A stretch of DNA of 64,000 bases from JADJXV01 sp046328995 (GCA_046328995.1 JAXLVN010000001.1:744001-808000); one strand, 5' to 3'; positions 52,406 to 61,892 are shown, numbered from the stretch's first letter. Made by a program: numbers and translations. Notes: a model not told the origin generated them from the letters alone.

Positions 52406-54595
52406 ATGCGCGTTACTCTCAAGGACACAGCGACATTTTGGCTCGAGAGTATTCTTAACAGTTACTCGCAGATATTTTTTTCGCTTCATAAGCCGCTCGC
52501 TCTCAGTATTCTACTAGTGACGTTTATCAATCCGATACTCGGGGCATGTGGACTGGCGGCTGTATTCATCAGTACGGTGCTTGCGCGCGCGCTTCGCCTT
52601 CCGGACGCACAGATTCGGGAGGGGCTTTTTGGTTTTAATGCCTTGCTTGTCGGTCTGGCATTAGGGTATGAGTATGCCATTACACCGGTCTTTCTGCCCG
52701 TCTTTCTTACCGCAATGGCGGTACTGATGCTCACGACGATTGTCCTGCGTAATATTCTTTCCTATCAACGACTTCCATACCTGACAATACCATTCCTTCT
52801 CACGTATTGGCTGATGTATCTTGCCTGCGGGAGTTTTGCGAATATTTCATTGCAGGAGCAGTATGTTTATTCAGTGAATTACTCCGCGACGGCAGCCCAT
52901 TCTCCGATCTATGTTCTTGCTCACTCTCTTGATGCTGCGCCATGGCCGGCACCGGTGATGACGTATTTCAAAACACTCTCTTCGACATTCTTTCAGAATT
53001 CGGTGCTTGCCGGGATGCTGATCGCAGCTGCCTTACTAGCGTATTCACGGATTGCATTTACACTCTCGGTACTCGGCTTTGCGGGAGCATTTTTGTGTTT
53101 TATGATTTTCGGTCTGCCGCCAATTCTCCTGACCGAACACTTGGTAGGAATTAATTTTATCTTTATGGCAATAGTCCTTGGGTGCTTCTTTGTCGTGCCG
53201 AGTACGTGGAGCTACGGGATGGTTATTGTCCTGACTCCGGTACTTACAGTCGTCTATATCGGACTTCAGAAGCTCTTACTTCCCTTCCAACTCAAGGGAT
53301 TCACACTTTCATTCAGCATGCTGACCCTGCTGGTCCTCTATTTTCTGAGATCGAATATTGCATATCATTTCGTGCAACTCGTTACAATTCAATATTATTC
53401 CGCCGAAAAGACAATATACAAACATCTTACGGCTACTAAGCGCTTTGCACATTCGCATTTAGCCAAGCTCCACTTGCCGGTGTGGGGTCAATGGCGCGTG
53501 AGTCAGGGATATAATGGTTCGATCACGCACCTCGGTGAGTGGTCGCATGCGCTCGACTTTGTAATAACCGATGAACGGGAGTCCACTTATCGAGACCCCG
53601 GCACGACATGTGAAGACTATTATTGCTACAACAAGCCGGTCCTCGCGCCGCTCGACGGGTATGTCTATGATATTGTTAATACTATAGAAGACAACGAGAT
53701 AACCGATGTCAATGTCTCCCGTAATTGGGGAAATTCGATTGTTCTGAACCACAACAACGGACTCTTTACACAGCTCTCGCATCTGCGACGCAATAGTTTT
53801 AAAGTGTCGATTGGTGATTATGTGACCAAAGGTACCGTGCTCGCTGCGTGTGGCAATTCCGGACGCTCACCTGAGCCGCATCTGCATTTTCAGGTGCAGT
53901 TGACTCCGGGAGTTGGCGCGAGAACGTACCCGTATCCATTTGCGTATTTCATTGAAAGCACCAACGATTCCAGACGCTTGTGTACGTTTGAAGTTCCGAA
54001 AGAAGGTGCGCTCGTCAGTGCGGTTGAGGTCGCAGGACTCCTCCTCCGGAGTTACGATATTACGCCCGGCAAGCATCTCCGGCTCACCGACGAACATCAG
54101 CAGCAGACAGAGTGGCAATGCAGCACCGATGCCTATAATCGAACGTATCTCTACTGTGCCAAAACCAATTCGACCCTGTGGTTCACCAATGACGGTGTGA
54201 TGTTTTATTGTTATGATTTTGAAGGAGATACCAATTCCCTTCTCTTCGATTTTTACTTAGCAAATTATCGGGTATTACTTTCTGTCGATCGGAGCATTGA
54301 AGTAACCGACAGCTATCCGCTGATTCATTTCAGCAATCGTTTTTTGCTTATTCTGCAGGACTTCCTCGCGCCCTGGTACATCTTTATTCAAGCGCAGTAC
54401 CGGCTTGTTTGCATGGAGTGTGACAATCCGACTTCGCCGAAATCCGTACGGCTACAGGCATCGGCATCGTCACAAATTACCGGGAAGAGCATTCTGACTA
54501 AATCATTCGAAATGAACTATCGCGACAATCAGTTGCACGAGTTTTCCATTCTTCATCATTCTACCAAATCGACCTATACATGCGCTCTTGTTTAA
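52406..54595 (+). CDS. Urea-transporter domain fused to M23 metallopeptidase
   Basis: A 729-residue inner-membrane fusion. Residues about 20-330 resemble a urea transporter (UT family), with EGLFGFNALLVGLALG, the UT signature LPYLTIPF (LPxxTxPF), and a second half EHLVGINFIFMAIVLG. Residues about 350-520 are an M23 domain: GEWSHALDFVI, LAPLDGYVYDI, QLSHLRRNSFKVSIGDYV and PEPHLHFQV (HxH intact). The first zinc His is shifted one residue compared with HxGxD. A beta-rich tail (about 525-729) follows. The peptidase should face the periplasm. The transported solute is unknown; urea is not implied by context, as no urease is present. It overlaps the next gene by 16 bp. Confidence 0.87.
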   Translation: MRVTLKDTATFWLESILNSYSQIFFSLHKPLALSILLVTFINPILGACGLAAVFISTVLARALRLPDAQIREGLFGFNALLVGLALGYEYAITPVFLPVFLTAMAVLMLTTIVLRNILSYQRLPYLTIPFLLTYWLMYLACGSFANISLQEQYVYSVNYSATAAHSPIYVLAHSLDAAPWPAPVMTYFKTLSSTFFQNSVLAGMLIAAALLAYSRIAFTLSVLGFAGAFLCFMIFGLPPILLTEHLVGINFIFMAIVLGCFFVVPSTWSYGMVIVLTPVLTVVYIGLQKLLLPFQLKGFTLSFSMLTLLVLYFLRSNIAYHFVQLVTIQYYSAEKTIYKHLTATKRFAHSHLAKLHLPVWGQWRVSQGYNGSITHLGEWSHALDFVITDERESTYRDPGTTCEDYYCYNKPVLAPLDGYVYDIVNTIEDNEITDVNVSRNWGNSIVLNHNNGLFTQLSHLRRNSFKVSIGDYVTKGTVLAACGNSGRSPEPHLHFQVQLTPGVGARTYPYPFAYFIESTNDSRRLCTFEVPKEGALVSAVEVAGLLLRSYDITPGKHLRLTDEHQQQTEWQCSTDAYNRTYLYCAKTNSTLWFTNDGVMFYCYDFEGDTNSLLFDFYLANYRVLLSVDRSIEVTDSYPLIHFSNRFLLILQDFLAPWYIFIQAQYRLVCMECDNPTSPKSVRLQASASSQITGKSILTKSFEMNYRDNQLHEFSILHHSTKSTYTCALV

Positions 54596-55920
54596 TTGGA
54601 ATGTTCTTGCTCTTGGGTTTCTTCCGCATGCACGCACAGCAGGAATCACTCACCTACGACTCTGCCGACAGTATTACGTACCGCCTCTATATGGAGAAGA
54701 ATTACAGCGAATTACAACGGGTTGCCAACGTAGCACTTGCACAGGAAATTGACTTTTTCTACCTGCGGATGAGAGTGGGTATTTCGTATTATGGTGCCTA
54801 TAATTACGAAGCAGCGCTCGAACATTTCAAGCGTGCCTATGAAATGAGTCCCACTGACGAAGCGGTGCAGGAATACTACTATTATTCCCTCTTTTTGACC
54901 GGACGGAAAGAAGATGCTCTTGAGGTAGCAGCAGCAGGCGGTGAACGCCTCAAAACGCTGACGGGCTATGCAGGACGACCTGCTTCGGCGTTTGTCCGGT
55001 CATTCGAAACACTCTCCTGTACCGGTGGTTTTTTTCTCACCGATCACAGCAGTGGTGCAGCGAGTAAAGACTACAAGGCAGACGGCGTCTATGCTGAAAC
55101 ATCGGTGCAGGGTGCAATGTCTTTTTTTTCGGCACACATTGCTAATTCGCTGACAAGCCGTTGTAAATTAAAGAATTACTTTTCAATTTTTTCCGTTGCT
55201 TCGACAGGAATCGTGCAGAGTTTTTTGCCTACTGTCGAGCGTGCGTATGCGAATGCGAGTGTTCAGTATAATCTGGTAACTGAGTATCGCTTTGAAAATG
55301 GATTCATGACTTCCATGGCGGCAGGAGTGTATAAAGAGCGCTCTACTCGCCTAACTGCGACATTCGATCCATCGAATATTACGCCGGAGTACACCACGAT
55401 CGATTTTGAAAATAACGCTGTATCAGCTTCTATTCTGGGAGGTTACAGATACAAGAATCTACAATTTACCGTATCTGCCTCAACCGCGACGTTTTCAAAG
55501 CAGTCACAGTTGCAGGGTGAAATTGGGGTATGGTATTATCCGTTTGGCAATCAGAATTACTATGCCTATTCTGCGCTCGCTCTTCTACGGAATGATACAC
55601 TGACGCGGGCAATTACATCCATTAAGCTTGGCGCAAAACTCCTGCCGATGGTCTGGTGTGAGGTCAAAGCCGGCTACGGGAATCATCAAAACTATCTCGG
55701 AGCACTTGGAGTCGAAGCATATAATACGGTCGATCCAGTCAAAGCATACATAGGTATCGGCCTCCTCGTGAGCTGGAAAAACATGTCCCTGCAGCCCTAT
55801 TATACCTTGCAGCAACGGGAGATGAGCTCAGTGCAGTATCCGACGCTCAAGGAAATGGCAATTATTAGAACTATCTATTATAATCAATTATTTACAACTA
55901 CTCTTACATGGAATATATGA
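54580..55920 (+). CDS. TPR and outer-membrane beta-barrel protein (YaiO-like)
   Basis: A 446-residue protein with a signal peptide (about 1-19, ending MHAQ). Two to three TPR units occupy about 25-125 (LRMRVGISYYGAYNYEAALEHFKRAYEMSPTDEAVQEYYYYSLFL). From about 145 to the end, alternating aromatic and polar strands suggest an outer-membrane barrel (YFSIFSVASTG, YNLVTEYRFENGF, ASILGGYRYKNLQFTVSAS, YAYSALALL, LQPYYTLQQR), ending TTTLTWNI. This TPR-barrel layout is shared by YaiO-type and PgaA/BcsC-type export proteins. It overlaps both neighbouring genes, so it is firmly within the operon. Its cargo is unknown. Confidence 0.8.
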   Translation: MRSCLIGMFLLLGFFRMHAQQESLTYDSADSITYRLYMEKNYSELQRVANVALAQEIDFFYLRMRVGISYYGAYNYEAALEHFKRAYEMSPTDEAVQEYYYYSLFLTGRKEDALEVAAAGGERLKTLTGYAGRPASAFVRSFETLSCTGGFFLTDHSSGAASKDYKADGVYAETSVQGAMSFFSAHIANSLTSRCKLKNYFSIFSVASTGIVQSFLPTVERAYANASVQYNLVTEYRFENGFMTSMAAGVYKERSTRLTATFDPSNITPEYTTIDFENNAVSASILGGYRYKNLQFTVSASTATFSKQSQLQGEIGVWYYPFGNQNYYAYSALALLRNDTLTRAITSIKLGAKLLPMVWCEVKAGYGNHQNYLGALGVEAYNTVDPVKAYIGIGLLVSWKNMSLQPYYTLQQREMSSVQYPTLKEMAIIRTIYYNQLFTTTLTWNI

Positions 55921-56528
55921 AACACCTGATTGTATCCTTTCTCCTCGTCATGGCAGCACCCGTGATGCAGGCACAGACGCAAGCTCAATTACAGGAAGCA
56001 TTTTTGAAAAGCTACACAGCTGAAAACAGCAAGAAATACGGGGAGGCAATTACGAGCCTGGAAGCGGTGGTTTCGCCGAGTTCGTATGAAATCAACCTTC
56101 GCCTCGGCTGGCTGTATTATCTCGACGGCAAACTTGAGCGTTCGGTCGGTTATTATAAAACAGCCGTGAATCTCATGCCGGCAGCGACAGAGGCATTATG
56201 GGGAATTGTCACGGTCTATGAAGCCAAAAAAGACTGGGTGAATGTCGAAAAAACGTATCAGGCAATTCTCAAACTGGACCCCAAAAACTCATCGGCCCAT
56301 TATCGTATGGGAGTAATTTATTATTACCGGAAGGACTACACGACGGCCAAAAAGTACTTCGACACCGCGCTGAATCTCTATCCATTTCAATACGAAACGA
56401 TGCTCATGAGCGGCTGGACAAATTATTTCCTCGGCAAGACAAGTGAAGCGAAAGTGCTCTTCTATAAAGTGCTCCTCAATCATCCGAGTGATGCTTCTGC
56501 TCTTGAAGGTCTTGCGCTCATCAAATAA
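55917..56528 (+). CDS. Secreted TPR protein
   Basis: A 203-residue protein whose ATG overlaps the previous TGA (ATGA at 55917-55920). An alternative ATG at 55908 adds three residues. The signal peptide is MKHLIVSFLLVMAAPVMQAQ. Residues about 25-203 form four to five TPRs (EINLRLGWLYYLDGKLERSVGYYKTAVNLMP, SSAHYRMGVIYYYRKDYTTAKKYFDTALNLYP). It is probably periplasmic and a protein-protein adaptor for the adjacent barrel protein. It is the last gene of the same-strand run, with a convergent small gene 50 bp beyond. Confidence 0.88.
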   Translation: MKHLIVSFLLVMAAPVMQAQTQAQLQEAFLKSYTAENSKKYGEAITSLEAVVSPSSYEINLRLGWLYYLDGKLERSVGYYKTAVNLMPAATEALWGIVTVYEAKKDWVNVEKTYQAILKLDPKNSSAHYRMGVIYYYRKDYTTAKKYFDTALNLYPFQYETMLMSGWTNYFLGKTSEAKVLFYKVLLNHPSDASALEGLALIK

Positions 56529-56577
56529 CAGCAAGCACAGTCTATCTACTTGTTTTTACAGAATAGTACGGGGCTAT

Positions 56578-56751
56578 TCAGTCGGAATATTCATCGAGTA
56601 ATTCATCAAAATAGTCGCCGCATCGGCGGATACCGGTCTGATAAACGAATTCGTAATTTTCCCGTTCATCGGGGTCATTCTTGAGGGCATTACAGAGAAT
56701 TGCTATTTCAATTTCTGTAAATAATATGAGATCATCTCTGTTTATTTTCAT
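56578..56751 (-). CDS. Small acidic protein, 57 residues, uncharacterised
   Basis: A short frame from ATG 56751 to TGA 56578. The protein starts MKINRDDLILFTEIEIAILC and ends DELLDEYSD. It has about 16 acidic residues, two Cys (in AILCNAL and IRRCGDY) and predicted helices. I recognise no family. Coding potential is suggested by an uninterrupted frame with balanced composition and natural start and stop. It is convergent with the TPR operon. No signal peptide or strong ribosome-binding site was seen, so chance cannot be excluded. Confidence 0.5.
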   Translation of the reverse strand: MKINRDDLILFTEIEIAILCNALKNDPDERENYEFVYQTGIRRCGDYFDELLDEYSD

Positions 56752-57194
56752 AAAGTAACTATATGATTAGATGAATAATTAGGTTGCAGTAAAAATATTC
56801 ATTCATGCATTTTACCGTGAAAGCGGTCGTACATTGAAGAATTTGCACCTCGTGAAAGTTTAGTTGGAGGTGATTACATTCAGAAGGAAGTTTGGTACCT
56901 ACCGTTGTGTCGTGTAAAGGTCAATTCACACAACAAAATTACTTCTTTTCAACATACTGTCAAAACCGTATCGAAACGGTAGAGACGAATTGTGCCCAAA
57001 TAACACCATACTTTCTATTGGCGATAGATTAGATTTATTCTATATTCATTTGGGAACAAATTAGTTTGCTTAAGCAGAAAACATGACAAAAGTCATAAAT
57101 CCCCAGACGGGAAATATATATTTTGGTATGCGCTGTTTATTGAAATCTACTTCAGCGAACAATTGCTTATTATACTATATTTCAAGGTGTTACC
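56752..57194. other. Intergenic region before the first haem-type chemoreceptor
   Basis: About 440 bp without a gene. A GTTGTGT/ACACAAC inverted repeat spans about 56903-56935, and ACCGT/ACGGT a little later (56970-56985). The region is AT-rich and presumably holds the promoter. No exact TAnnTTTG was found. Confidence 0.4.
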
Positions 57195-59153
57195 ATGAGA
57201 AATTGGTGGTTATCATTGGGTATTCGCACGAAAATTGTTCTACCTATATCGGTTATCTCCCTTTTGATGAGTGTGGGGTTGTTTATTTTTTTTAGTAACA
57301 GTTATCGACAGTCGGAAACGAATGCATTAATTCAAAAAGCCCGAACGATAATCCTTGCCGCTGAGGCAGCCCGTGAGTTTACGGCAGATCAATATAGTCT
57401 TGGTATTTTTAAATCCGATATCACCGAGCAGGAAAAGATTCTACACACTGTCCCTATCTATGCAGCCATCCAAGTGGCAGAAATGAAAGCAAAAGAGCTT
57501 GGTTTTCAGATGAAAGTACCGAAGCATAGTCCCAGAAATCCGGATAATCAACCCGACAGTTATGAATCGGCTGTCTTGAAACAGCTGGAAACCGGCACTG
57601 TTCCCGAAACCTGGGAAATTGACCCTGCGACCAATAAAGTGCGCTATTTCCGGCCGGTAAAGCTTACACAAGAATGCATGCGGTGTCACGGAGATCCTGC
57701 TACTTCCAAAGAATTATGGGGAAATTCCAACGGAAAAGACATTACCGGTGGCAAAATGGAAAACTGGCGCGTCGGTGAAGTGCATGGAGCATTCGAAATC
57801 ATGATGGATATGACGCCTGTCGATCAGGCATCACGTTCCCATGGTCTGACAATCGCAGGATATACCTCCCTATCGTCGATATTATTAATTGCATTTGTGA
57901 CGTTTTTTGCTAATTCTATCACGCGTCCGATTCGCCTGCTTAATGAAGCAGCTCGCCGAGGCGCTCAGGGCGAAGAAACGCATATTACTATTTCTACGAA
58001 GGACGAGCTGGGTTCGCTTGCCGATTCTTTCAACACCATGACCGGAGTATTATTACACGGCATTCGTGAGCAACGGGAATATTTGGCTCGGAGTATTGAT
58101 CAATTACTTGGAGAGATGAATCGATTTGCCAAGGGAGATCTGACGGTGAGTGTGATACCCGAACAAGATGACAACATCGGACAACTTTTCATAGGGTTTA
58201 ACTCATCAATTGATAATATGAAACGCGTGGTTGGCCGAGTCGCGGAAAGTTCGGCTGAGTCTGCAAGTGCCAGCACGCAGATTTCCGCCAGTATCGAGCA
58301 AATGGCACAAGGCATTCAGGAACAATCGTTGCAGGCATCGGAAGTAGCCCGGGCGATCGATGAGATGGTGCAGACGATTCAGGAAACGACGAAGAATACA
58401 ACCGCAGCATCGCATTCTGCGAATGAAGCCAATGAAAAAGCACGGAAAGGCGGACAAGTCGTGTCATCGACAATCGAAGGAATGTCAAAAATTTCCAAAG
58501 TGGTTCATAACTCTGCTCTTATTGTCCAGAATCTGGGTAAAAGCAGCGAAGAAATCGGTGAAATTGTGCAGGTAATTAATGATATAGCCGACCAGACCAA
58601 TCTTCTGGCTCTCAATGCGGCGATCGAGTCCGCACGCGCCGGCGAACATGGCAGAGGATTCGCCGTCGTGGCCGACGAAGTGCGAAAGCTAGCCGAGCGA
58701 ACAACGGAAGCAACCAAACAGATAGCATCGATTATTAAAAATATCCAGCAAGGCACCATGAATGCCGTCGATGCTATGGCAGAAGGTACCAAGGATGTGG
58801 AAGCAGGTATGGAACTTGCCAATCAGGCAGGATCGGCACTGCAAGATATTATCTATGGAATTTCCACTGTAGCTGATATAATATCTCAGGTAGCCACAGC
58901 TAGCGAGGAACAATCGTCGACGAGTACTCTCATTTCACAAAACATAGAAAGTATCAGCCGTGTCACCCATGAGACTGCTCTCGGGACTCACGAAATTGCT
59001 CGGGCAGTTTCGGACCTAGCCCGCATTACCAATGGGGTGCAAAGTCTGCTTGCGCAATTCAAAACCGAGCCGTCATCGCGCTTTACTTCAGCCGCTGAGT
59101 TCTACCCTCAGTCGACTCCTACCGGTATGCTGGAAGCAGGACGCAGATCATAG
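57195..59153 (+). CDS. Chemoreceptor with c-type haem (DUF3365/Tll0287-like) sensor domain, copy 1
   Basis: A 652-residue methyl-accepting protein. TM1 is about 11-31 and TM2 about 218-240. The periplasmic domain (about 35-210) is of the DUF3365/Tll0287-like type, with PKHSPRNPDNQPDSYE and a CMRCHGDP haem-attachment motif (Cys161, Cys164, His165). HAMP (about 241-295), a second HAMP-like segment (about 300-350) and a signalling coil with GEIVQVINDIADQTNLLALNAAIESARAGEHG follow. It probably senses redox potential or a haem ligand such as O2 or NO. A close paralogue follows 548 bp downstream. No CheA is encoded nearby. A terminator follows. Confidence 0.93.
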   Translation: MRNWWLSLGIRTKIVLPISVISLLMSVGLFIFFSNSYRQSETNALIQKARTIILAAEAAREFTADQYSLGIFKSDITEQEKILHTVPIYAAIQVAEMKAKELGFQMKVPKHSPRNPDNQPDSYESAVLKQLETGTVPETWEIDPATNKVRYFRPVKLTQECMRCHGDPATSKELWGNSNGKDITGGKMENWRVGEVHGAFEIMMDMTPVDQASRSHGLTIAGYTSLSSILLIAFVTFFANSITRPIRLLNEAARRGAQGEETHITISTKDELGSLADSFNTMTGVLLHGIREQREYLARSIDQLLGEMNRFAKGDLTVSVIPEQDDNIGQLFIGFNSSIDNMKRVVGRVAESSAESASASTQISASIEQMAQGIQEQSLQASEVARAIDEMVQTIQETTKNTTAASHSANEANEKARKGGQVVSSTIEGMSKISKVVHNSALIVQNLGKSSEEIGEIVQVINDIADQTNLLALNAAIESARAGEHGRGFAVVADEVRKLAERTTEATKQIASIIKNIQQGTMNAVDAMAEGTKDVEAGMELANQAGSALQDIIYGISTVADIISQVATASEEQSSTSTLISQNIESISRVTHETALGTHEIARAVSDLARITNGVQSLLAQFKTEPSSRFTSAAEFYPQSTPTGMLEAGRRS

Positions 59154-59179
59154 ACAATTCCGTACGTAATCATCCCCCG

Positions 59180-59213
59180 AAATAGCCTGACGATTTTTCG
59201 TCAGGCTATTTTT
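59180..59213 (+). terminator. Rho-independent terminator after chemoreceptor copy 1
   Basis: A 14-bp perfect stem (AAATAGCCTGACGA/TCGTCAGGCTATTT) with a TTTT loop. The descending arm ends in a T-run (ATTTTTAT). Confidence 0.92.
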
Positions 59214-59698
59214 ATATGAAGGTCGTGTAACGCTATAACCGAATGATTATGTAAGAGTTCGGTGTATGCTCTGCTTCTTCGTGATGCATGATACATCCCG
59301 TTCGGTACTGCACTTGCCGCCACCTCACCTAACATATTGAAAATCTATGAACGTAGGATAAACACGTACGAAACGCATAGGGTTTTCTCCTACGTATATA
59401 ATTATTTTAACTAATTGTTATTATTACTAATTAGAGATGATAATTGTCATATGGCGGAAGTAAATTGTTTCGTAAGTTTGATTTGTGATGCTATTGGTTA
59501 CCTTAATTTTAAGTAATTTCCCAAAAAACAAAGAAGATCGTGTTAAGTTCATGCGTTAGTAGGCTTGGTACTTTGGCCCGGTGTCCGAGACGTTCACGCA
59601 GCTGACGGAATTCAACTTATCCCCTTTTCTTCCGGCCGACGTTTACTATAGATACGATGCGTTGGTAGGTATATTTCCAAACCCTTTCTATGGAGTGT
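59214..59698. other. Intergenic region between the two haem-type chemoreceptors
   Basis: About 480 bp, very AT-rich at 59390-59520. TAAGTTTG at 59473-59480 matches the -7 consensus, but the nearest TTG is 26 bp upstream, longer than usual. The last 120 bp form an open frame shadow with no features. With the terminator before it, copy 2 is probably transcribed separately. Confidence 0.45.
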
Positions 59699-59701
59699 AT
59701 G

Positions 59702-61639
59702 ATGAGAAAATGGTGGTTGAAATTAAATATTCGCATGAAGATAGTGATTCCGATCACGACCATTTCCCTTGTGACAGGCGTTGTGCTTTTTTTGTATTTC
59801 AGCTCGATGGTGCGCGACGAAGAAACGGCTGCCCTCGTTCAGAAGGCTCGTGCTGTCCTGCTGTCGGCAGAGTCCGCCCGTGAGTTTTCCGCCGATCAAT
59901 TACGCCGGAATGTCTTTCGTAATGACCTCAAAACAAAGGACGATATCCTGCGGACGGTGCCAATTTTTGCGGCAATAAAGGTTGCTGAGAATAAAGCAAG
60001 CGAACTGGGGTTTACCATAAAAGTACCGAAGCATAACCCGCGTAATCCCGATAATTTACCGGATGAATACGAGCATTTGGTGCTCAACAAGCTCAATATC
60101 GGTACGATTCAGGAGTTGTGGGAAATTGACAAAGCCACCAATGCCGTACGATATTTCCGTCCGGTGAAGCTCACCGAGGAGTGTATGCGCTGCCACGGTG
60201 ACCCGGCGACCTCGCAGCAGCTTTGGGGTAATGCAGACGGGAAAGATATCACCGGCGCGAAAATGGAGGGTTGGAAAGTCGGTGAAGTGCATGGAGCATT
60301 TGAAATTAAGATGGACATGGCACCTGTCGATGACCTTGCTCGCCAAAAGGGGCTGATTATTGCAGGTTTTGTGACATTATCCACCGCCGTGATTATTTTC
60401 TTTGTTTTTCTGATTGCCAATTCCATTTCTCGTCCGCTTCATTCTCTCAATGAAGCGGCTAAGCGCGCTTCGGAGGGTGAATCGGTAGAGATCTCGCTCG
60501 AGTCCGAAGACGAGCTCGGCATGCTTGCAGGTTCGTTTAATAAAATGATTGCCATTCTCTTACGAGAGCGTCAGTATCTGGCACGCAGCATTGAGAAAAT
60601 CATGATTGAGATGAGTAAGTTTGCAAAAGGTGATCTGACGGTATCGGTGGTCGCCGAACAAGATGATAATATCGGTAAACTCTTTGATGGATTCAACATT
60701 TCCATTTCCAATATGAAGCGCGTCCTCAGCAAAGTCACCGAGAGTGCTAGTGAATCGGCAAGTGCCAGTACACAGATTTCGGCAAGTATCGAGCAGATGG
60801 CAAGTGGTATTCAAGAGCAATCCTACCAAGCCAAAGAAGTATCAGGGGCAATTGAAGAAATGGTCAATACAATTCATGAAAACACCAAGAACACTACCGC
60901 TGCGGCTAATTCTGCTAAAGTAGCCAATGAAAAAGCGCTCGCCGGCGGCAGAGTCGTGTCTGCGACGATCGACGGTATGTCAAAAATTTCGGACGTCGTT
61001 CATAATTCAGCCACTATCGTTCATCATCTGGGTAAAAGTTCGGAAGAAATCGGTGAAATTGTACAGGTTATCAACGATATCGCCGACCAGACCAATCTCC
61101 TGGCTCTCAATGCTGCCATTGAATCAGCCCGTGCCGGCGAGCATGGGCGAGGGTTTGCCGTTGTCGCCGATGAAGTACGTAAGCTTGCCGAGCGTACCAC
61201 GGCTGCTACCAAGCAGATAGGTACAATTATTCGGAATATCCAGCAAGGTACCGGAAGCGCCGTAATTGCGATGAACGAAGGGACCAAAGAAGTAGAAAAC
61301 GGTATGATACTTGCCAATCAAGCCGGCACAGCCCTGCAGGAAATCATCTACGGTATAGAAGTCGTAGCCGACAGTATCACACAAATTGCTACCGCCAGCG
61401 AAGAACAATCTTCGACGAGTTCACTCATTGCCAAAAACATCGAAGGCATCAGCCATGTGACCCAAGAAACAGCTCTCGGAACGCATGAAATCGCCCGGGC
61501 TGTATCGGACCTTGCCCGCATTACAAATGGACTACAGACCCTGGTCGGACAATTCAAAGTAGAAACCGCTACCGGATATACTCTCGCCGACGATAAGCTC
61601 ATCCTGAGCACGAAGTCACATCAAATGCTGAACGCATAA
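59702..61639 (+). CDS. Chemoreceptor with c-type haem sensor domain, copy 2
   Basis: A 645-residue paralogue of the preceding receptor with the same layout: TM1, DUF3365/Tll0287-like periplasmic domain with CMRCHGDP (Cys161, Cys164, His165), TM2, HAMP modules, and signalling tip EIVQVINDIADQTNLLALNAAIESARAG. ATG 59702 aligns with the start of copy 1 (MRKWWLKLNIR versus MRNWWLSLGIR); ATGs at 59690 and 59699 add up to four residues. Divergence is concentrated in the sensor domain and the TMs, while the signalling half is nearly identical. This suggests duplication followed by sensor specialisation. Confidence 0.93.
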   Translation: MRKWWLKLNIRMKIVIPITTISLVTGVVLFLYFSSMVRDEETAALVQKARAVLLSAESAREFSADQLRRNVFRNDLKTKDDILRTVPIFAAIKVAENKASELGFTIKVPKHNPRNPDNLPDEYEHLVLNKLNIGTIQELWEIDKATNAVRYFRPVKLTEECMRCHGDPATSQQLWGNADGKDITGAKMEGWKVGEVHGAFEIKMDMAPVDDLARQKGLIIAGFVTLSTAVIIFFVFLIANSISRPLHSLNEAAKRASEGESVEISLESEDELGMLAGSFNKMIAILLRERQYLARSIEKIMIEMSKFAKGDLTVSVVAEQDDNIGKLFDGFNISISNMKRVLSKVTESASESASASTQISASIEQMASGIQEQSYQAKEVSGAIEEMVNTIHENTKNTTAAANSAKVANEKALAGGRVVSATIDGMSKISDVVHNSATIVHHLGKSSEEIGEIVQVINDIADQTNLLALNAAIESARAGEHGRGFAVVADEVRKLAERTTAATKQIGTIIRNIQQGTGSAVIAMNEGTKEVENGMILANQAGTALQEIIYGIEVVADSITQIATASEEQSSTSSLIAKNIEGISHVTQETALGTHEIARAVSDLARITNGLQTLVGQFKVETATGYTLADDKLILSTKSHQMLNA

Positions 61640-61672
61640 CGGGGCAATTTCCCGGTGAACAGTCCATGCTAC

Positions 61673-61712
61673 CATCCAAGACTTGAAGAAAGCTCACTTC
61701 AAGTCTTTGATG
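61673..61712 (+). terminator. Hairpin after chemoreceptor copy 2
   Basis: An 11-bp perfect stem (AAGACTTGAAG/CTTCAAGTCTT) is extended by CATC/GATG beyond one mismatch. No T-run follows, so termination is likely but not typical. Confidence 0.55.
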
Positions 61713-61848
61713 GATATATCGATAGGATTGAATGCAATTTATGGGGGAGCACTCACCTCCTGCTGTACGGGCCTGAGTGTCGATGAAAAAAAATAGAACA
61801 TCTTCCTCTTATTCGAAGTTTTTAGCCCCTCAATAAACGGTGATTTTG

Positions 61849-61856
61849 TAAGTTTG
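61849..61856 (+). promoter_or_regulatory. Candidate -7 element for the HisC-like gene
   Basis: TAAGTTTG matches TAnnTTTG and lies 36 bp before ATG 61893. It overlaps the TTG at 61854 that could otherwise be taken as a start, which supports the later ATG. No TTG occurs at the -33 distance. Confidence 0.4.
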
Positions 61857-61892
61857 TATTCGAAATTACACGAAGTACCGCTACGGCAACGA

